64,000 nucleotides of DNA from Marinobacter maroccanus (GCF_002933275.1 NZ_PSSX01000005.1:186001-250000), one strand, 5' to 3'. Counted from the stretch's first letter, positions 35,429-44,728 are shown. Notes: generated by a model from the letters alone, not told the origin. A program made the numbers and translations.

Positions 35429-37564
35429 TTAATTGGCGCTCTCCTTCCAGTCAGTGGTGTCAGAAATTGGCGATACAGCCTGTTGTCTTGCCTCCATGGC
35501 GGAGGCGTCAGCAAGAGGAATTCTCACCGAAAAACATGAGCCGATGCCGGGCTCGCTGGTTACATCAATATTGCCGCCAATTTTCTGAATATATTCCCGT
35601 GCCTGGTATGCGCCAATGCCCATTCCCGTAAGCCCTTTAGTGCTTTCGAAGGGCTTGAACAACTGGTCGCTGATAAAGTCTTCGGTCATACCGCTGCCGC
35701 TGTCCTGGATGAAAAGCACCACGTTGCCTTTAGCGGGCTTCAGAGTCAGGGTGATCTCTCCGTCTGGGGGAGTGGCATCCTGTGCGTTCTGGATCAGGTG
35801 ACCCAAAACACTGCGAAGCTGCTCAGAATCGGCTTTTACCACCACGTCAGGGGGGGCGCCATCAAGACGGGGGGCGGGTGCACGATGCTGGTGGTTTGCG
35901 ACAAGCTGATGAATCAGATCAGTCAGATTTATCGGCTTCATAAGACTGACATCGTCCGTGTCTGGCTTGCGGATGTGGTCGACCAGGTTGGACATTTTCC
36001 GTACTGCGTGATCAGTCGTGTTGATCATGTCATCAATGAACGCCGGATTATTCCGGTGTTTGGGGGCATTCTTCACCAGCAATGAAAGTTGTGCAATGAC
36101 CGTTTTCAGGTCGTGAACCATGAATGCAGAGGCTTTGCTCACAGCCTCGAATTGCATCGCTCGGGACAGGCGGTTCTGGGCATCAGCCTGCGCCAGAAGG
36201 TTACAGGTTTGCCGGGCAACGACCTTGATGAGATCAAAGTTCTCCCAGTTCAGTTCCACTCGGGCATAGGGGTTGCCGACCAGGGCTATTCCATACAGCT
36301 CATTACCCAGGTAAAGCGGAATAATGAGCCATCCGTCGGGTGTCTTGGCAATGGCATCCGGAATCTCAAGAAGATTGTAGCTCACTGGATCTGATTTATA
36401 TTCGTGAAGGTCTACAATCCACTCCCGATCCCGAAAAAAACGAACAATCTCTGAATCGCTGTCTATCATAGTGTACTTCGGCATCGAGAGATTGACGGCC
36501 GCCTTCAACACATAGGCATCCTGCTCGCCAATGAGCCAAATTGCTCCCGCATTGCTCTCCACCAGTCCTGCCAACATCCGGATAACTCGATGGGGCAGAG
36601 GAGGGTCGTCACTCAGATCTGCCAGTTCCCGTGTCATTTTTAGCCACTCTTCCCGGTAGTCGTATTTGTAATCGAAGAAGTTCTGGCTGATGAGCACCAT
36701 GAGTTTGGAGCGAATGCGCCGGGATAACAGGAGCGTTGTCAGGAAAACCAGGGAGATGGTGAAGAACAGAACCTGAAGAGCGTCTCCCCAGTCGCCACCG
36801 AGTACCCGTACGTAATAGCCACCGAGTGCCAGGAACAGCAGGTAGCCACCGGCAAACAAAAGGGTGCCCGCGTGGAAGACGGCGGACCGGGACAGCTGAA
36901 AATCCACGGGCTGTTTGCGTGTGTTAATTACGTTGACAGCGAAAAGCGGCGTAAGCAGGGCATTGACAAAGCCGCGCGCGTTCCAGAAAGGGTCAGCAAC
37001 GTGACCGAAAAGCAGCGCGTCTGCATACATGAAGAAATCAAAAGCAAAGATGGTGGCTACACCAATGCAGATATACTTTATGCTTGAGCGCCCAAAGCTT
37101 GGTGAATTGCGCCAGATCTGTTCTACCAGAGATAGGCCGAGGAGTGAGAGCCCAATCTGGCCCAGCAGCTTGACCTTGCCAGTGGCGACGTAGATTCCCG
37201 CGAAATGCTCGGCAAGTCCGATCCCCAGCAAAATCACTACCAGGGTTGCAGCACTGGCGCCAAGAACCTGCTTCACCTTGCTGGTAAGCCGGTTTTCCCT
37301 GAGGCCGTCTTTGAGTAACGCAAACAGCAGGTGGATCCAGGCTGCGTCCCGGATCAATTCGATGAGATACCGGATGTTGAAGTCAGGGTATCCCCAAAGG
37401 CTTTGGCTGACGAGTGACGATGCCCAGATTGCGGTTACAGCAGCTGCAAGTGCCAGCGCCCTATCGACGCCGCGCCGGAGATATCGGGTTGCAACCAGTA
37501 CCGCCAGGAGCCCGAACGTAATCGCTGCCAACGAGTAGCTGAGTACGTCCATGTTGCTGAACAT
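35429..37564 (-). CDS. prsK: Exosortase-system histidine kinase PrsK
   Basis: A 711-aa sensor kinase. The N-terminal 280 residues hold about eight membrane helices. A GAF-like domain covers about 310-460. The phospho-accepting His484 is in FMVHDLKTVIAQL, and the ATP-binding domain shows the N box HLIQNAQDATP (590-600), DSGSGM (621-626) and GMGIGAY (647-653). It matches the PEP-CTERM system kinase family (TIGR02916), whose signal is unknown. It lies 102 bp upstream of prsR in the same direction and probably phosphorylates Asp52 of PrsR. Confidence 0.95.
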   Translation of the reverse strand: MFSNMDVLSYSLAAITFGLLAVLVATRYLRRGVDRALALAAAVTAIWASSLVSQSLWGYPDFNIRYLIELIRDAAWIHLLFALLKDGLRENRLTSKVKQVLGASAATLVVILLGIGLAEHFAGIYVATGKVKLLGQIGLSLLGLSLVEQIWRNSPSFGRSSIKYICIGVATIFAFDFFMYADALLFGHVADPFWNARGFVNALLTPLFAVNVINTRKQPVDFQLSRSAVFHAGTLLFAGGYLLFLALGGYYVRVLGGDWGDALQVLFFTISLVFLTTLLLSRRIRSKLMVLISQNFFDYKYDYREEWLKMTRELADLSDDPPLPHRVIRMLAGLVESNAGAIWLIGEQDAYVLKAAVNLSMPKYTMIDSDSEIVRFFRDREWIVDLHEYKSDPVSYNLLEIPDAIAKTPDGWLIIPLYLGNELYGIALVGNPYARVELNWENFDLIKVVARQTCNLLAQADAQNRLSRAMQFEAVSKASAFMVHDLKTVIAQLSLLVKNAPKHRNNPAFIDDMINTTDHAVRKMSNLVDHIRKPDTDDVSLMKPINLTDLIHQLVANHQHRAPAPRLDGAPPDVVVKADSEQLRSVLGHLIQNAQDATPPDGEITLTLKPAKGNVVLFIQDSGSGMTEDFISDQLFKPFESTKGLTGMGIGAYQAREYIQKIGGNIDVTSEPGIGSCFSVRIPLADASAMEARQQAVSPISDTTDWKESAN

Positions 37565-37637
37565 GCTTCAATGCCCCAAAAAAATGAAATTCTCCTGCCA
37601 AGAATAGCTTTGTTTAAAAGCAAGAGTAACTCATTTG

Positions 37638-37667
37638 TAAAAAAGCCAGCGGGTTTTAAGCGCTGGC
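37638..37667 (-). terminator. Terminator after the third PEP-CTERM gene
   Basis: Read on the minus strand, the stem GCCAGCG / CGCTGGC is followed by six T. It lies 23 bp past the stop of the gene ending at 37690 and separates it from prsK. Confidence 0.85.
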
Positions 37668-37689
37668 TGATAGTGCTTTATGGTCAGCG

Positions 37690-38316
37690 TCAGCTCTTGC
37701 GTTTGCGCGCGATTCCAAGCCCGGCCAATCCAAGGCCCAAGAGCGCAAGGGTGCCGGGCTCGGGCACCTTGGCGACAACAGAAACATTATCGAGGAAATT
37801 TCCGAGGGTTTCCGTATCCGGGTTGATGGAGGTGAACATCAATCTGGTGGATTCGCTGGATGCGGTGAACATGCCCGAAAACAGGGTCCAGTCGCCGGTC
37901 TCGAAGTTGATTATATCCATATCTAGATCGGCAACCGTGACGTTGAACGACTCCTGACCAACCCTCGCCCTGTAGGCAAAAGTCAGCTGGTAGGTTTCAT
38001 TCGCGACTGTGTCGAAATCCTGAAACAGCGTGAATGCGCTTCCGGTTGTATTCGGGTGAGCGTTCAGCTCTGCGAAGCGGGTGCCGTCCTGAGCATCGAC
38101 GCCATTAAAGCCAGAGTTCCAGATCTCAATGTCGTTGGTATCGCTTGACCATCCGTCGACGTCGTTTGGATCGAAGTAACCCCAGCCACCACCGGCCTGG
38201 TTCAGTGTCAGGGCTTGCTCAAAACTTCCGTTATCAAGCAAGCTGGCTGAGGCGATGGGTGAAATCACCAACGCCGCCAGCCCGAGAGCCGTTCCAATAC
38301 GTCTTATCTTGGACAT
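37690..38316 (-). CDS. PEP-CTERM protein with DUF642-like carbohydrate-binding body
   Basis: A 208-aa exported protein: the signal peptide starts MSKIRRIGTALGLAALVISP, the mature part begins LLDNGSFEQ, and GGWGYF, GWSSDTNDIEIWN, GTRFAELNAH and ETYQLTFAYRAR recall the DUF642 type of galactose-binding-like domain. It ends VPEPGTLALLGLGLAGLGIA followed by RKRKS. The start at 38316 is set by the signal peptide; the longer frame would contain the promoter. It is not related to the other two PEP-CTERM proteins apart from the sorting signal, and may bind the exopolysaccharide. Confidence 0.92.
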   Translation of the reverse strand: MSKIRRIGTALGLAALVISPIASASLLDNGSFEQALTLNQAGGGWGYFDPNDVDGWSSDTNDIEIWNSGFNGVDAQDGTRFAELNAHPNTTGSAFTLFQDFDTVANETYQLTFAYRARVGQESFNVTVADLDMDIINFETGDWTLFSGMFTASSESTRLMFTSINPDTETLGNFLDNVSVVAKVPEPGTLALLGLGLAGLGIARKRKS

Positions 38317-38362
38317 GATACATACCTGCCTTTCTGGTTTGTCAAATGGACACAGGGGGCTA

Positions 38363-38378
38363 AGCACGTACCATTCCA
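38363..38378 (-). promoter_or_regulatory. Sigma-54 promoter of PEP-CTERM gene 38316
   Basis: On the minus strand TGGAATGGTACGTGCT shows GG-N10-GC (38377-38376 and 38365-38364). Transcription would start near 38352, about 36 bp before the ATG. Confidence 0.68.
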
Positions 38379-38380
38379 GA

Positions 38381-38404
38381 TTTCCTAACCTCTTGTTTAG
38401 GAAA
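38381..38404. promoter_or_regulatory. Inverted repeat just upstream of the sigma-54 promoter
   Basis: TTTCCTAA-N8-TTAGGAAA is a perfect 8-bp inverted repeat directly upstream of the -24 element. It may be an additional operator, or a hairpin. No equivalent was seen at the other two promoters. Confidence 0.35.
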
Positions 38405-38431
38405 AGAACAAATTCGCCCGGATTCATGATA

Positions 38432-38448
38432 TGTAAAGAAAGGTGACG
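38432..38448 (-). promoter_or_regulatory. Candidate PrsR box 4, upstream of PEP-CTERM gene 38316
   Basis: In the direction of the gene it reads CGTCACCTTTCTTTACA, ending 54 bp before the -24 GG, nearly the same spacing as at 29950. Confidence 0.6.
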
Positions 38449-38487
38449 CTCATCATTGTGCGATGTATTGGTAAGTTAACAGTTTGA

Positions 38488-39435
38488 TCAAACCGGCCTC
38501 TTATTCTCCCGATAGAACCGAAAAATCTCCTTCAACGGCCGCTTCGGCTCAAACCCGAACTCATTAACAAATGCCCGCCCGTCAATCACCACCGGATACT
38601 TGAAGAACGCCATCAGATAGGACGGAAAGCTCTTCAGCTTCAGAGTGCCAAGTATCATCTTCGGAATCATCGGTGGGATGGAGGGCACCTGGATTCGCTT
38701 GCAGCCACATAATTTGAGCGCGTGCTGATAGGCCACCCAATCCTGCGGAGCCACGTTGTATACCCCACGTGTCGGTTTTTTATACGCCAGCACAATGGCA
38801 TCGGCCATGTCATCAATGTGGATAAATTGCATCATGGGTGAAAAGCCCGCCAGCACAGGTGCGCGTTCGCTGGCGAGCAGGGTGCTGATGGTGTTGCGCA
38901 CGCCGGGGCCCACGATGTTGCAGGGGCGCAGAATGGTGATGTTCAGTTCCGGGTAGCGCCACAGGTAAATGTTCGCCAGGTTCTCCAGTTCCACGGAATC
39001 AATGAGGTCGGCACTGAGCCCGGCGCTTTTCAGTGGCGCCGATTCATCTATGAGTGCCGGGTTGTAGGCCACCGCTCCGTAGACGTGGAACGTGGAGAGC
39101 ACCACCACCCGCTTGATGCCGTATTTGTGGCTCAGGTCCAGCAGTTTCTGGGTGCCCAGCACATTGGCGTTGTACCGCCGCATGCGGGTCAGCTGGCTGG
39201 ACATGATCCGCCCCATGTGGATTACGCCATCAAACTGGTAGCGCCGGAACAGGTCCTCGAATACCCGCTTGTTGAAATCGATGCAGTAGCTTGGGATGTC
39301 GTCGCCCAGGTAGACCTGTTCCCGGAAATCCACGGCGACCAGGTCGCAGGTATCCCTGAGCTGTTCGATGACCTGTTGGGCGAGGGCGCCAGCGGCGCCG
39401 GTAATCAGAATGTGCGGTCTGCGTTGTTCGGTCAT
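38488..39435 (-). CDS. SDR-family NAD(P)-dependent epimerase/dehydratase
   Basis: An extended SDR of 315 aa. HILITGAAGALAQQV is the nucleotide-binding motif, in the form GAAGALA rather than GxxGxxG. DGVIHMGRIMS, an LSTFHVYG active-site strand, ILRPCNIVGPG and FIHIDDMADAI follow. The usual YxxxK is not obvious, so it may be a non-catalytic or atypical member. Its ATG overlaps the stop of the acyltransferase by one base, so both are made together. The substrate is unknown. Confidence 0.8.
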   Translation of the reverse strand: MTEQRRPHILITGAAGALAQQVIEQLRDTCDLVAVDFREQVYLGDDIPSYCIDFNKRVFEDLFRRYQFDGVIHMGRIMSSQLTRMRRYNANVLGTQKLLDLSHKYGIKRVVVLSTFHVYGAVAYNPALIDESAPLKSAGLSADLIDSVELENLANIYLWRYPELNITILRPCNIVGPGVRNTISTLLASERAPVLAGFSPMMQFIHIDDMADAIVLAYKKPTRGVYNVAPQDWVAYQHALKLCGCKRIQVPSIPPMIPKMILGTLKLKSFPSYLMAFFKYPVVIDGRAFVNEFGFEPKRPLKEIFRFYRENKRPV

Positions 39436-40250
39436 CAGAAAAGCCTTTTCCTTTCGCTCAGTCCCTTGTCGATCAGCCGGCTGATTTCCGCCTTGACCTT
39501 CTCAACCCGTTCGGTGACCTGCTCTTCGGGGATTTCCAGATCGTCAAAGTACATCGGGGCTCCGAAGTTAAGGTGCACTTTTGCCGGCAGCACGACGGGC
39601 ATGGCGACCGGGGCGTAGGGGATGCCCAGGGCCTTTGCCAGGGGTTTGATGTTGGCGATGGCCGGGATGGTCTCCTCGCAGCCCACCACACCCACGGGCA
39701 CAATCGGCGCCTTGTACTTCATCGCCAGGTGCATGAAGCCATTGCCAAACCGTTTGAGCTGGTAGCGGTCCTGGTAGAGTTTCCCGGAGCCGCGTACGCC
39801 CTCGGGAAACACAATGACGGCTTCATTGTTGGCGAGCATCTTGGCGCAGTTGACAGGGTCGCCCAGCACGGCGCCCACCTCATTCAGCAGGTTGCCCAGC
39901 CAGGGCACAGTCGGGAAAAAGCGTTCAATCATTGCCCTTGGAATGCGGGCATCTTTTTCGCGGGAGGCGAGGGCATAGCCAATCAGCAGGCCGTCGATAG
40001 GTAGCTGCCCGCTGTGGTTCGCGATAATCAGCACGGGCCCATCCGCGGGAATGTTCTCGACGCCGTGGGCCTGGACCCGGAAATACTTCTCGTAAATCTG
40101 TTTGGTGAGCGAAAGCCCGGATTTCATGGCTTCGTTGTTGTAGCCCCAGGGATCATAGCCCAGGCTCCCTATGGGTTTGCGGATGCGGTTGATATGCTCC
40201 TCCAGTTCCGCGGGAACCAGTCGGGTTTTGAGAAACGATGCCAGGCTCAT
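39435..40250 (-). CDS. Lysophospholipid/glycerol acyltransferase (PlsC-like)
   Basis: A 271-aa acyltransferase. Motif I is ANHSGQLPIDG, with six residues between His and Asp as in one subgroup of the family instead of four. Motif III is VIVFPEGVRGSGKLY and motif IV IVPVGVVGCEE. It should acylate a glycerolipid at the inner membrane. It is followed by the SDR protein with a one-base overlap, and its start overlaps yeaD by 4 bp, so all three are transcribed together. Confidence 0.85.
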   Translation of the reverse strand: MSLASFLKTRLVPAELEEHINRIRKPIGSLGYDPWGYNNEAMKSGLSLTKQIYEKYFRVQAHGVENIPADGPVLIIANHSGQLPIDGLLIGYALASREKDARIPRAMIERFFPTVPWLGNLLNEVGAVLGDPVNCAKMLANNEAVIVFPEGVRGSGKLYQDRYQLKRFGNGFMHLAMKYKAPIVPVGVVGCEETIPAIANIKPLAKALGIPYAPVAMPVVLPAKVHLNFGAPMYFDDLEIPEEQVTERVEKVKAEISRLIDKGLSERKRLF

Positions 40251-41170
40251 GATTTCCTTCCGATGAATACGCCTAATGTGTGGCTTTGTCCTTTATTTAG
40301 CACCCGGTAATCGCTGGCGGCATTGGCGGTTTCGACGCACAGCATGGACTGCCAGGCCGTATCGGGAAAATCCGACAGTTTTGCCGCTTTCGCGGGGCCC
40401 GGGTTCCAGACAATGGTTGAGTCGCTGCCCACGGCGGAGAGTTTGCGGCCGCTTCGCGGTGTCACGATGGTCAGGGTCTCGCCGCTCTCGTAGATCCGGT
40501 CAGTTTCGCCCTCGAAGTACACCGGCCCCTCCTGGTTGCGGTATTCCCAGTTATCCAGGGTGTCGATGTACTGGCTGTTTCCAAGGCCCAGTATTCGAGT
40601 GCGGGTGATGTCGCTGGTGGGCAAATAGGTATGGAGCGCCTGGGTAAAGGCCAGGGGATCGTTCCCCAGGTTTGTGGTGGTCAGCGCCAGCTGGCAGCCC
40701 CGGATGGAAAAGCTGAAGGTGAGCAGGGCGAGTGCGTGGCCGGCCCAGACATCACTGAAATCTTCATTAGCATCCAGGGATAGGCTGATTTCTACCTCGT
40801 GGGCGTTCTCCCGGACATCTTCCAGTTTCCAGAGCGCGGTGCGGGCAAACCCGTGGGCTTTGTCGGTATGGATACGTTTGCGAACTTCCGGCGCATTGCG
40901 GGCCGGATCACCGAACCAGGGCCAGCAGACCGGAATGCCTCCACGAATGGCACGGCCAGGCTCGTAGCGGGCGGTTGGGCTCATCCACAGCCAGTCAGAT
41001 TCGTCCTGGGGCTTGAAGCTTGCCAGGTGGGCGCCCTGTAAAAACAGGGTGGCCTGGAACAAGGGGTGGTGTACCTCAAGGGCTTCCAGTTGCCCGATCG
41101 TTTTCCAGCGCGTGAAGGACCATTGGCCCGGAGAGAGTGAGAGCGGTGGCCTGTTACTGCTTTCTGACAT
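40247..41170 (-). CDS. yeaD: Glucose-6-phosphate 1-epimerase-like mutarotase (YeaD)
   Basis: A 307-aa aldose-1-epimerase-fold protein. GGIPVCWPWFGD, KAHGFARTALWKLE and ALHTYLPTSDI with the catalytic His are typical of the YeaD branch, which interconverts anomers of hexose-6-phosphates. The C-terminus WQSMLCVETANA also matches. It is the first gene of a three-gene minus-strand unit. Confidence 0.9.
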   Translation of the reverse strand: MSESSNRPPLSLSPGQWSFTRWKTIGQLEALEVHHPLFQATLFLQGAHLASFKPQDESDWLWMSPTARYEPGRAIRGGIPVCWPWFGDPARNAPEVRKRIHTDKAHGFARTALWKLEDVRENAHEVEISLSLDANEDFSDVWAGHALALLTFSFSIRGCQLALTTTNLGNDPLAFTQALHTYLPTSDITRTRILGLGNSQYIDTLDNWEYRNQEGPVYFEGETDRIYESGETLTIVTPRSGRKLSAVGSDSTIVWNPGPAKAAKLSDFPDTAWQSMLCVETANAASDYRVLNKGQSHTLGVFIGRKS

Positions 41171-41288
41171 GGTTATCTGCTAAGTGAAACCGGTTAAGTG
41201 TATTTGCCTACACAGAGAGTAAATTAAAACTGCCGCTCCGGCGAGAATTGCGCCTAAAATACGCTCAAATTTCGCACGAGGCCAGCCG

Positions 41289-42038
41289 ATGGAAACGCCG
41301 GTAATCATCCCGATCCATGATCCCCTTATCACCCCTTTGCAGAGCGCCGAGGATGCGGTGGCAGGTAGTGATGTCCAGCTGATGGGCCTTGCGCCGGATC
41401 AACGTGAGGCCTTGTCTGAGGACTGGCTGGATGAGCTGGCTTTGGGGCTGAGCGAGCACGGCTGGATGTCGGTTGACGCGCGGTCATGGCTGGGAAACAA
41501 CCTGTTGGCCGCATTGAAACAGGAAGTGCAGATTCTCGACCGTACCGATGCCATGAAAAAAGCCGGGATTGGCCGCGGCAATGATCTGGTGCGTGACCGT
41601 TCGGTGCGCCGCGACAAGATCGCCTGGTTGCAGGGTGTTACTGCGCCTCAGGCAGCGTTGTTCGAATTCTTCGAGATGATTCGTCAGGGCCTGAACCAGA
41701 GACTGTTTCTGGGCCTGAAGCGGTTTGAAACCCATTACGCTACCTACCACTGCGGTGACTTTTATAAACAGCACCTGGACAGTTTTAAGGGCAGGGCGTC
41801 CCGGGTGGTGAGTCTGGTGCTTTACCTGAACGAAGGGTGGCAGGCAGCAGACGGCGGCGCCCTTCAGGTGTTCAATCGCGATAACGACCTTGAGGTGTGC
41901 GGAACCGTGTTGCCCGAGGCAGGGCGCATGGCGTTGTTCATGAGCGAAGAAATCCCACACGAGGTGTTGCCGGCAAACCGCACCCGTTACAGCCTGGCCT
42001 GCTGGTTCCGCCAGGATGAGGTGCCGCTGCCTTTATAA
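41289..42038 (+). CDS. 2-oxoglutarate-Fe(II) dioxygenase (prolyl 4-hydroxylase-like)
   Basis: A 249-aa oxygenase. The double-stranded beta-helix core is in the C-terminal half: YHCGDFYKQHLDSF gives the first iron ligands His-x-Asp, VVSLVLYLNEGW and DGGALQVF are core strands, and IPHEVLPANRTRYSLACWF gives the distal His and the Arg that binds 2-oxoglutarate. The substrate is unknown; bacterial relatives hydroxylate prolines of translation factors or other proteins. It is monocistronic, upstream of the SRP RNA. Confidence 0.85.
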   Translation: METPVIIPIHDPLITPLQSAEDAVAGSDVQLMGLAPDQREALSEDWLDELALGLSEHGWMSVDARSWLGNNLLAALKQEVQILDRTDAMKKAGIGRGNDLVRDRSVRRDKIAWLQGVTAPQAALFEFFEMIRQGLNQRLFLGLKRFETHYATYHCGDFYKQHLDSFKGRASRVVSLVLYLNEGWQAADGGALQVFNRDNDLEVCGTVLPEAGRMALFMSEEIPHEVLPANRTRYSLACWFRQDEVPLPL

Positions 42039-42071
42039 TAAGGCCTATGCTGGCGGCGTGCGGATTTGTCA

Positions 42072-42100
42072 TTGTAGTGTGCAAACCCTTTTGCTAATAT
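42072..42100 (+). promoter_or_regulatory. Sigma-70 promoter of the SRP RNA
   Basis: TTGTAG - 17 bp - TAATAT, with a start near 42107. This leaves a leader of about 33 bases before the mature RNA, as expected for a transcript trimmed by RNase P. Confidence 0.7.
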
Positions 42101-42139
42101 GCGCGCCGCTTTCAGGGAATTGTCCTGAAACGCCGTTAT

Positions 42140-42252
42140 GGTGGCTCCATTGGTGCCTCCGCAACATGAAACCGTGAACCCGGTCAGGCCCGGAAGGGAG
42201 CAGCCGCAGCGGTGGAATTGTGTGCCGGGGTGTCGCTGGTGGAGTCACCCCC
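42140..42252 (+). ncRNA. ffs: Signal recognition particle 4.5S RNA
   Basis: The conserved apical domain is plain: GTCAGGCCCGGAAGGGAGCA, close to the E. coli GGUCAGGUCCGGAAGGAAGCAGC, followed by CAGCCGCAGC and GTGTGCCGGG. The ends GGTGGCTCC and GGAGTCACC pair to close the long hairpin, giving about 113 nt, against 114 nt in E. coli. It lies just upstream of dnaX, a common gammaproteobacterial arrangement. Exact ends are estimated from the helix. Confidence 0.95.
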
Positions 42253-42408
42253 AGTTTTCTCCCCTCGCTTGTTTTTCCTTCTGATTATCCTTGATAGCCA
42301 TGAACTTATGTGCGGCACTTGTGCGTGCGTTTCCGGGATCAAGTCTGCTTCTTATAGATCTTTGTCCGTGCTAAGGTTAGAGCCGTTTTTAACTGCAGTT
42401 GGCGGAAC

Positions 42409-44370
42409 ATGAGCTACCAGGTACTTGCCCGTAAATGGCGCCCACGCACCTTCGAGGATATGGTGGGCCAGGAACACGTGCTTCAGGCGTTGATTCACGC
42501 CCTGGAGAGCCAGCGTCTTCATCACGCCTATCTGTTCACGGGGACCCGTGGGGTAGGCAAGACCACCATTGGCCGGCTGCTCGCCCGCTGCCTGAACTGC
42601 GAAACCGGCGTTACGCCCAATCCCTGCGGTGAGTGTTCAAGCTGCCAGGAGATCCAGGAAGGCCGGTTTGTGGATCTGATCGAGATTGACGCCGCGTCCC
42701 GGACGGGCGTTGATGACATGCGTGAACTGACCGATAACGTTCAGTATTCGCCAACCCGTGGCCGCTACAAGGTGTACCTCATCGACGAGGTGCACATGCT
42801 GACCAATCAGTCGTTCAATGCCTTCCTGAAGACTCTTGAAGAGCCACCGGAACACGTCAAGTTCCTGCTGGCCACCACCGACCCCCAGAAGTTGCCGGTC
42901 ACCGTGCTGTCACGGTGTCTGCAGTTCAATCTCAAACGCATGACTCCGGAACACATCGCTGGCCACCTCCGCCATGTGCTGGGTGCCGAGGAGATTCCGT
43001 TCGAGGAACCGGCCCTGTGGCTCCTGGCCCGGGCTGCCGATGGGAGTATGCGAGATGCGTTGAGCCTGACCGATCAGGCGATCGCCTTTGGCAACCAGAA
43101 GCTGTCGGCCAGTGATGTCAGCAATATGCTGGGCACCATTGACCAGCGGGATATTGAGCGCATCGTGAATGCACTAGTTGAAGGTGACGGCCCGGCTTTG
43201 CTGGCGGAAATCAGCCGGATTTCGGACTTTGCGCCAGATTACAGTGTCATCCTTGCCGATCTGCTGTCGCTTTTTCACCGGGTCACCATGGAGCAGGTGG
43301 TTCCGGGTAGTGCCGATAACGCCCTGGGCGATGCCGAGCAGGTCCAGGCCCTGGCCCGTAAGCTCAGTGCCGAAGACGCCCAGCTTTTCTATCAGTCTGC
43401 GCTGATTGGCCGGAAAGACCTCACCATTACGCCCGATGCCCGGATGGGTTTCGAAATGACGTTGCTCCGGATGCTGGCCTTTCGCCCCGGGGCTGATCGG
43501 CGCGAGCCGCCCGCTATAAGCTCCGGTGGTCAGTCTGCCGCCTCCGAGCCACGGGATGAGCCCGACCCGGCGCCGACACCACCACAGGAGCCGGCTGCGC
43601 AAATAGAATCGAAACAGCCGGAACCGCAGCCGCCACAATCCGGGCCGGCAACGGACGTCGCCGCGGAGCAGGCTCAAGAATCCAGCGAGGTTCCCGCACA
43701 GCCAGAGCCTGAACCAGAATCCCAGGACGAGGCTCCGCCTTTGGCGGACGAGGATGCATCCTGGCTGGCCAGTCTCGATGCGCAGGCTGGGGCGACCGCA
43801 GAGTATGAAGAGAACTATCCTTTAAGTGATGAGGCTCCTGTTGCAGAGGAGTCAGCACCGGAGGTTGCCGCCGAGCCAGCCGTTCAGCCTGCCCCGGCTC
43901 CGGAACCCGCTTTTGCAGAGCCTCAACCAGAGCCTGAGCCAGCGGCCGAAGCTGCCCCTGAAGCTGAGGGGGAGTTCGTTTGGCACCGGGATTTCCGGAG
44001 TCTCGGCATTATTGGTATGCCCGGCAACCTCGCGAGTCACGGCGCCATGTCGCGGGACGGCGATCTGATTACGCTGACCATTGATGAGGGCTACGCCAGG
44101 CTGTTGAACAGCCGGCACGAGGAAAAGATTCTCGCTGCCTTGAGAAACCGTTTTGGCGACTCCATTCAGTTACGTACAGAACAGGGCAATCCGGGGCCTC
44201 ATACCCCGGCGGCTTATGAGGAACGCCAGCGAAAGGCGCGCCAGAAAGCCGCGGAGGCGTCCATTCACCAGGATTCGGTCGTAAAGTCTATCGTTGAACG
44301 ATTCGAGGCACGGGTAGTCGAAGACAGTATCCGGCCGGCCGAGACAAGGCCAGAGACAAGCAGGAGATAA
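42409..44370 (+). CDS. dnaX: DNA polymerase III subunit tau (gamma/tau)
   Basis: The clamp-loader ATPase, 653 aa. YQVLARKWRPRTFEDMVGQ is the classic N-terminus, GTRGVGKTT the Walker A motif, CLNC-x8-CGECSSC the zinc site, DEVHM Walker B and LSRCLQFNLKR sensor 1. A Pro/Glu-rich linker (about 365-520) leads to the C-terminal domain V, which binds the polymerase alpha subunit. I see no A-AAA-AAG slippery site, so a short gamma form by frameshifting is not evident. It is co-transcribed with ybaB and recR. Confidence 0.97.
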   Translation: MSYQVLARKWRPRTFEDMVGQEHVLQALIHALESQRLHHAYLFTGTRGVGKTTIGRLLARCLNCETGVTPNPCGECSSCQEIQEGRFVDLIEIDAASRTGVDDMRELTDNVQYSPTRGRYKVYLIDEVHMLTNQSFNAFLKTLEEPPEHVKFLLATTDPQKLPVTVLSRCLQFNLKRMTPEHIAGHLRHVLGAEEIPFEEPALWLLARAADGSMRDALSLTDQAIAFGNQKLSASDVSNMLGTIDQRDIERIVNALVEGDGPALLAEISRISDFAPDYSVILADLLSLFHRVTMEQVVPGSADNALGDAEQVQALARKLSAEDAQLFYQSALIGRKDLTITPDARMGFEMTLLRMLAFRPGADRREPPAISSGGQSAASEPRDEPDPAPTPPQEPAAQIESKQPEPQPPQSGPATDVAAEQAQESSEVPAQPEPEPESQDEAPPLADEDASWLASLDAQAGATAEYEENYPLSDEAPVAEESAPEVAAEPAVQPAPAPEPAFAEPQPEPEPAAEAAPEAEGEFVWHRDFRSLGIIGMPGNLASHGAMSRDGDLITLTIDEGYARLLNSRHEEKILAALRNRFGDSIQLRTEQGNPGPHTPAAYEERQRKARQKAAEASIHQDSVVKSIVERFEARVVEDSIRPAETRPETSRR

Positions 44371-44373
44371 GTT

Positions 44374-44697
44374 ATGATGAACAATATGGGCGACATGATG
44401 AAAAAAGCCCAGAAAATGCAGGAAGAGATGCAGAAGGCCCAGGAAGAAATCGCCAAGGCAGAAGTGACTGGCGAAGCCGGTGCCGGGCTGGTCAAAGTCA
44501 CCATGAATGGCCGCCACGACGTTCGTAAAGTGGACATCGACTCATCTCTGATGTCTGAGGAAAAGGACATCCTGGAAGACCTTCTGGCCGCTGCGGTAAA
44601 CGATGCCGTTCGGCGTGTTGAGGAAAATCAGAAGGAGAAGATGTCCGGTATGATGTCGGGCATGGGTCTGCCGCCCGGTTTCAAGATGCCGTTCTGA
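44374..44697 (+). CDS. ybaB: YbaB/EbfC nucleoid-associated protein
   Basis: A 107-aa DNA-binding protein. An N-terminal coiled-coil helix rich in K, E, Q and M ([18 protein letters not shown]) is followed by [16 protein letters not shown] and a Met-rich tail ending LPPGFKMPF. It starts 3 bp after dnaX and precedes recR, the invariant dnaX-ybaB-recR order. Confidence 0.95.
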   Translation: MMNNMGDMMKKAQKMQEEMQKAQEEIAKAEVTGEAGAGLVKVTMNGRHDVRKVDIDSSLMSEEKDILEDLLAAAVNDAVRRVEENQKEKMSGMMSGMGLPPGFKMPF

Positions 44698-44728
44698 ATT
44701 TCATCCCGCAGTCGTTTGAGGACCTTTC

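Noticed and set aside
42409..44370. Programmed frameshift in dnaX
   Set aside because: No A-AAA-AAG slippery heptamer with a following hairpin was found in the expected region.
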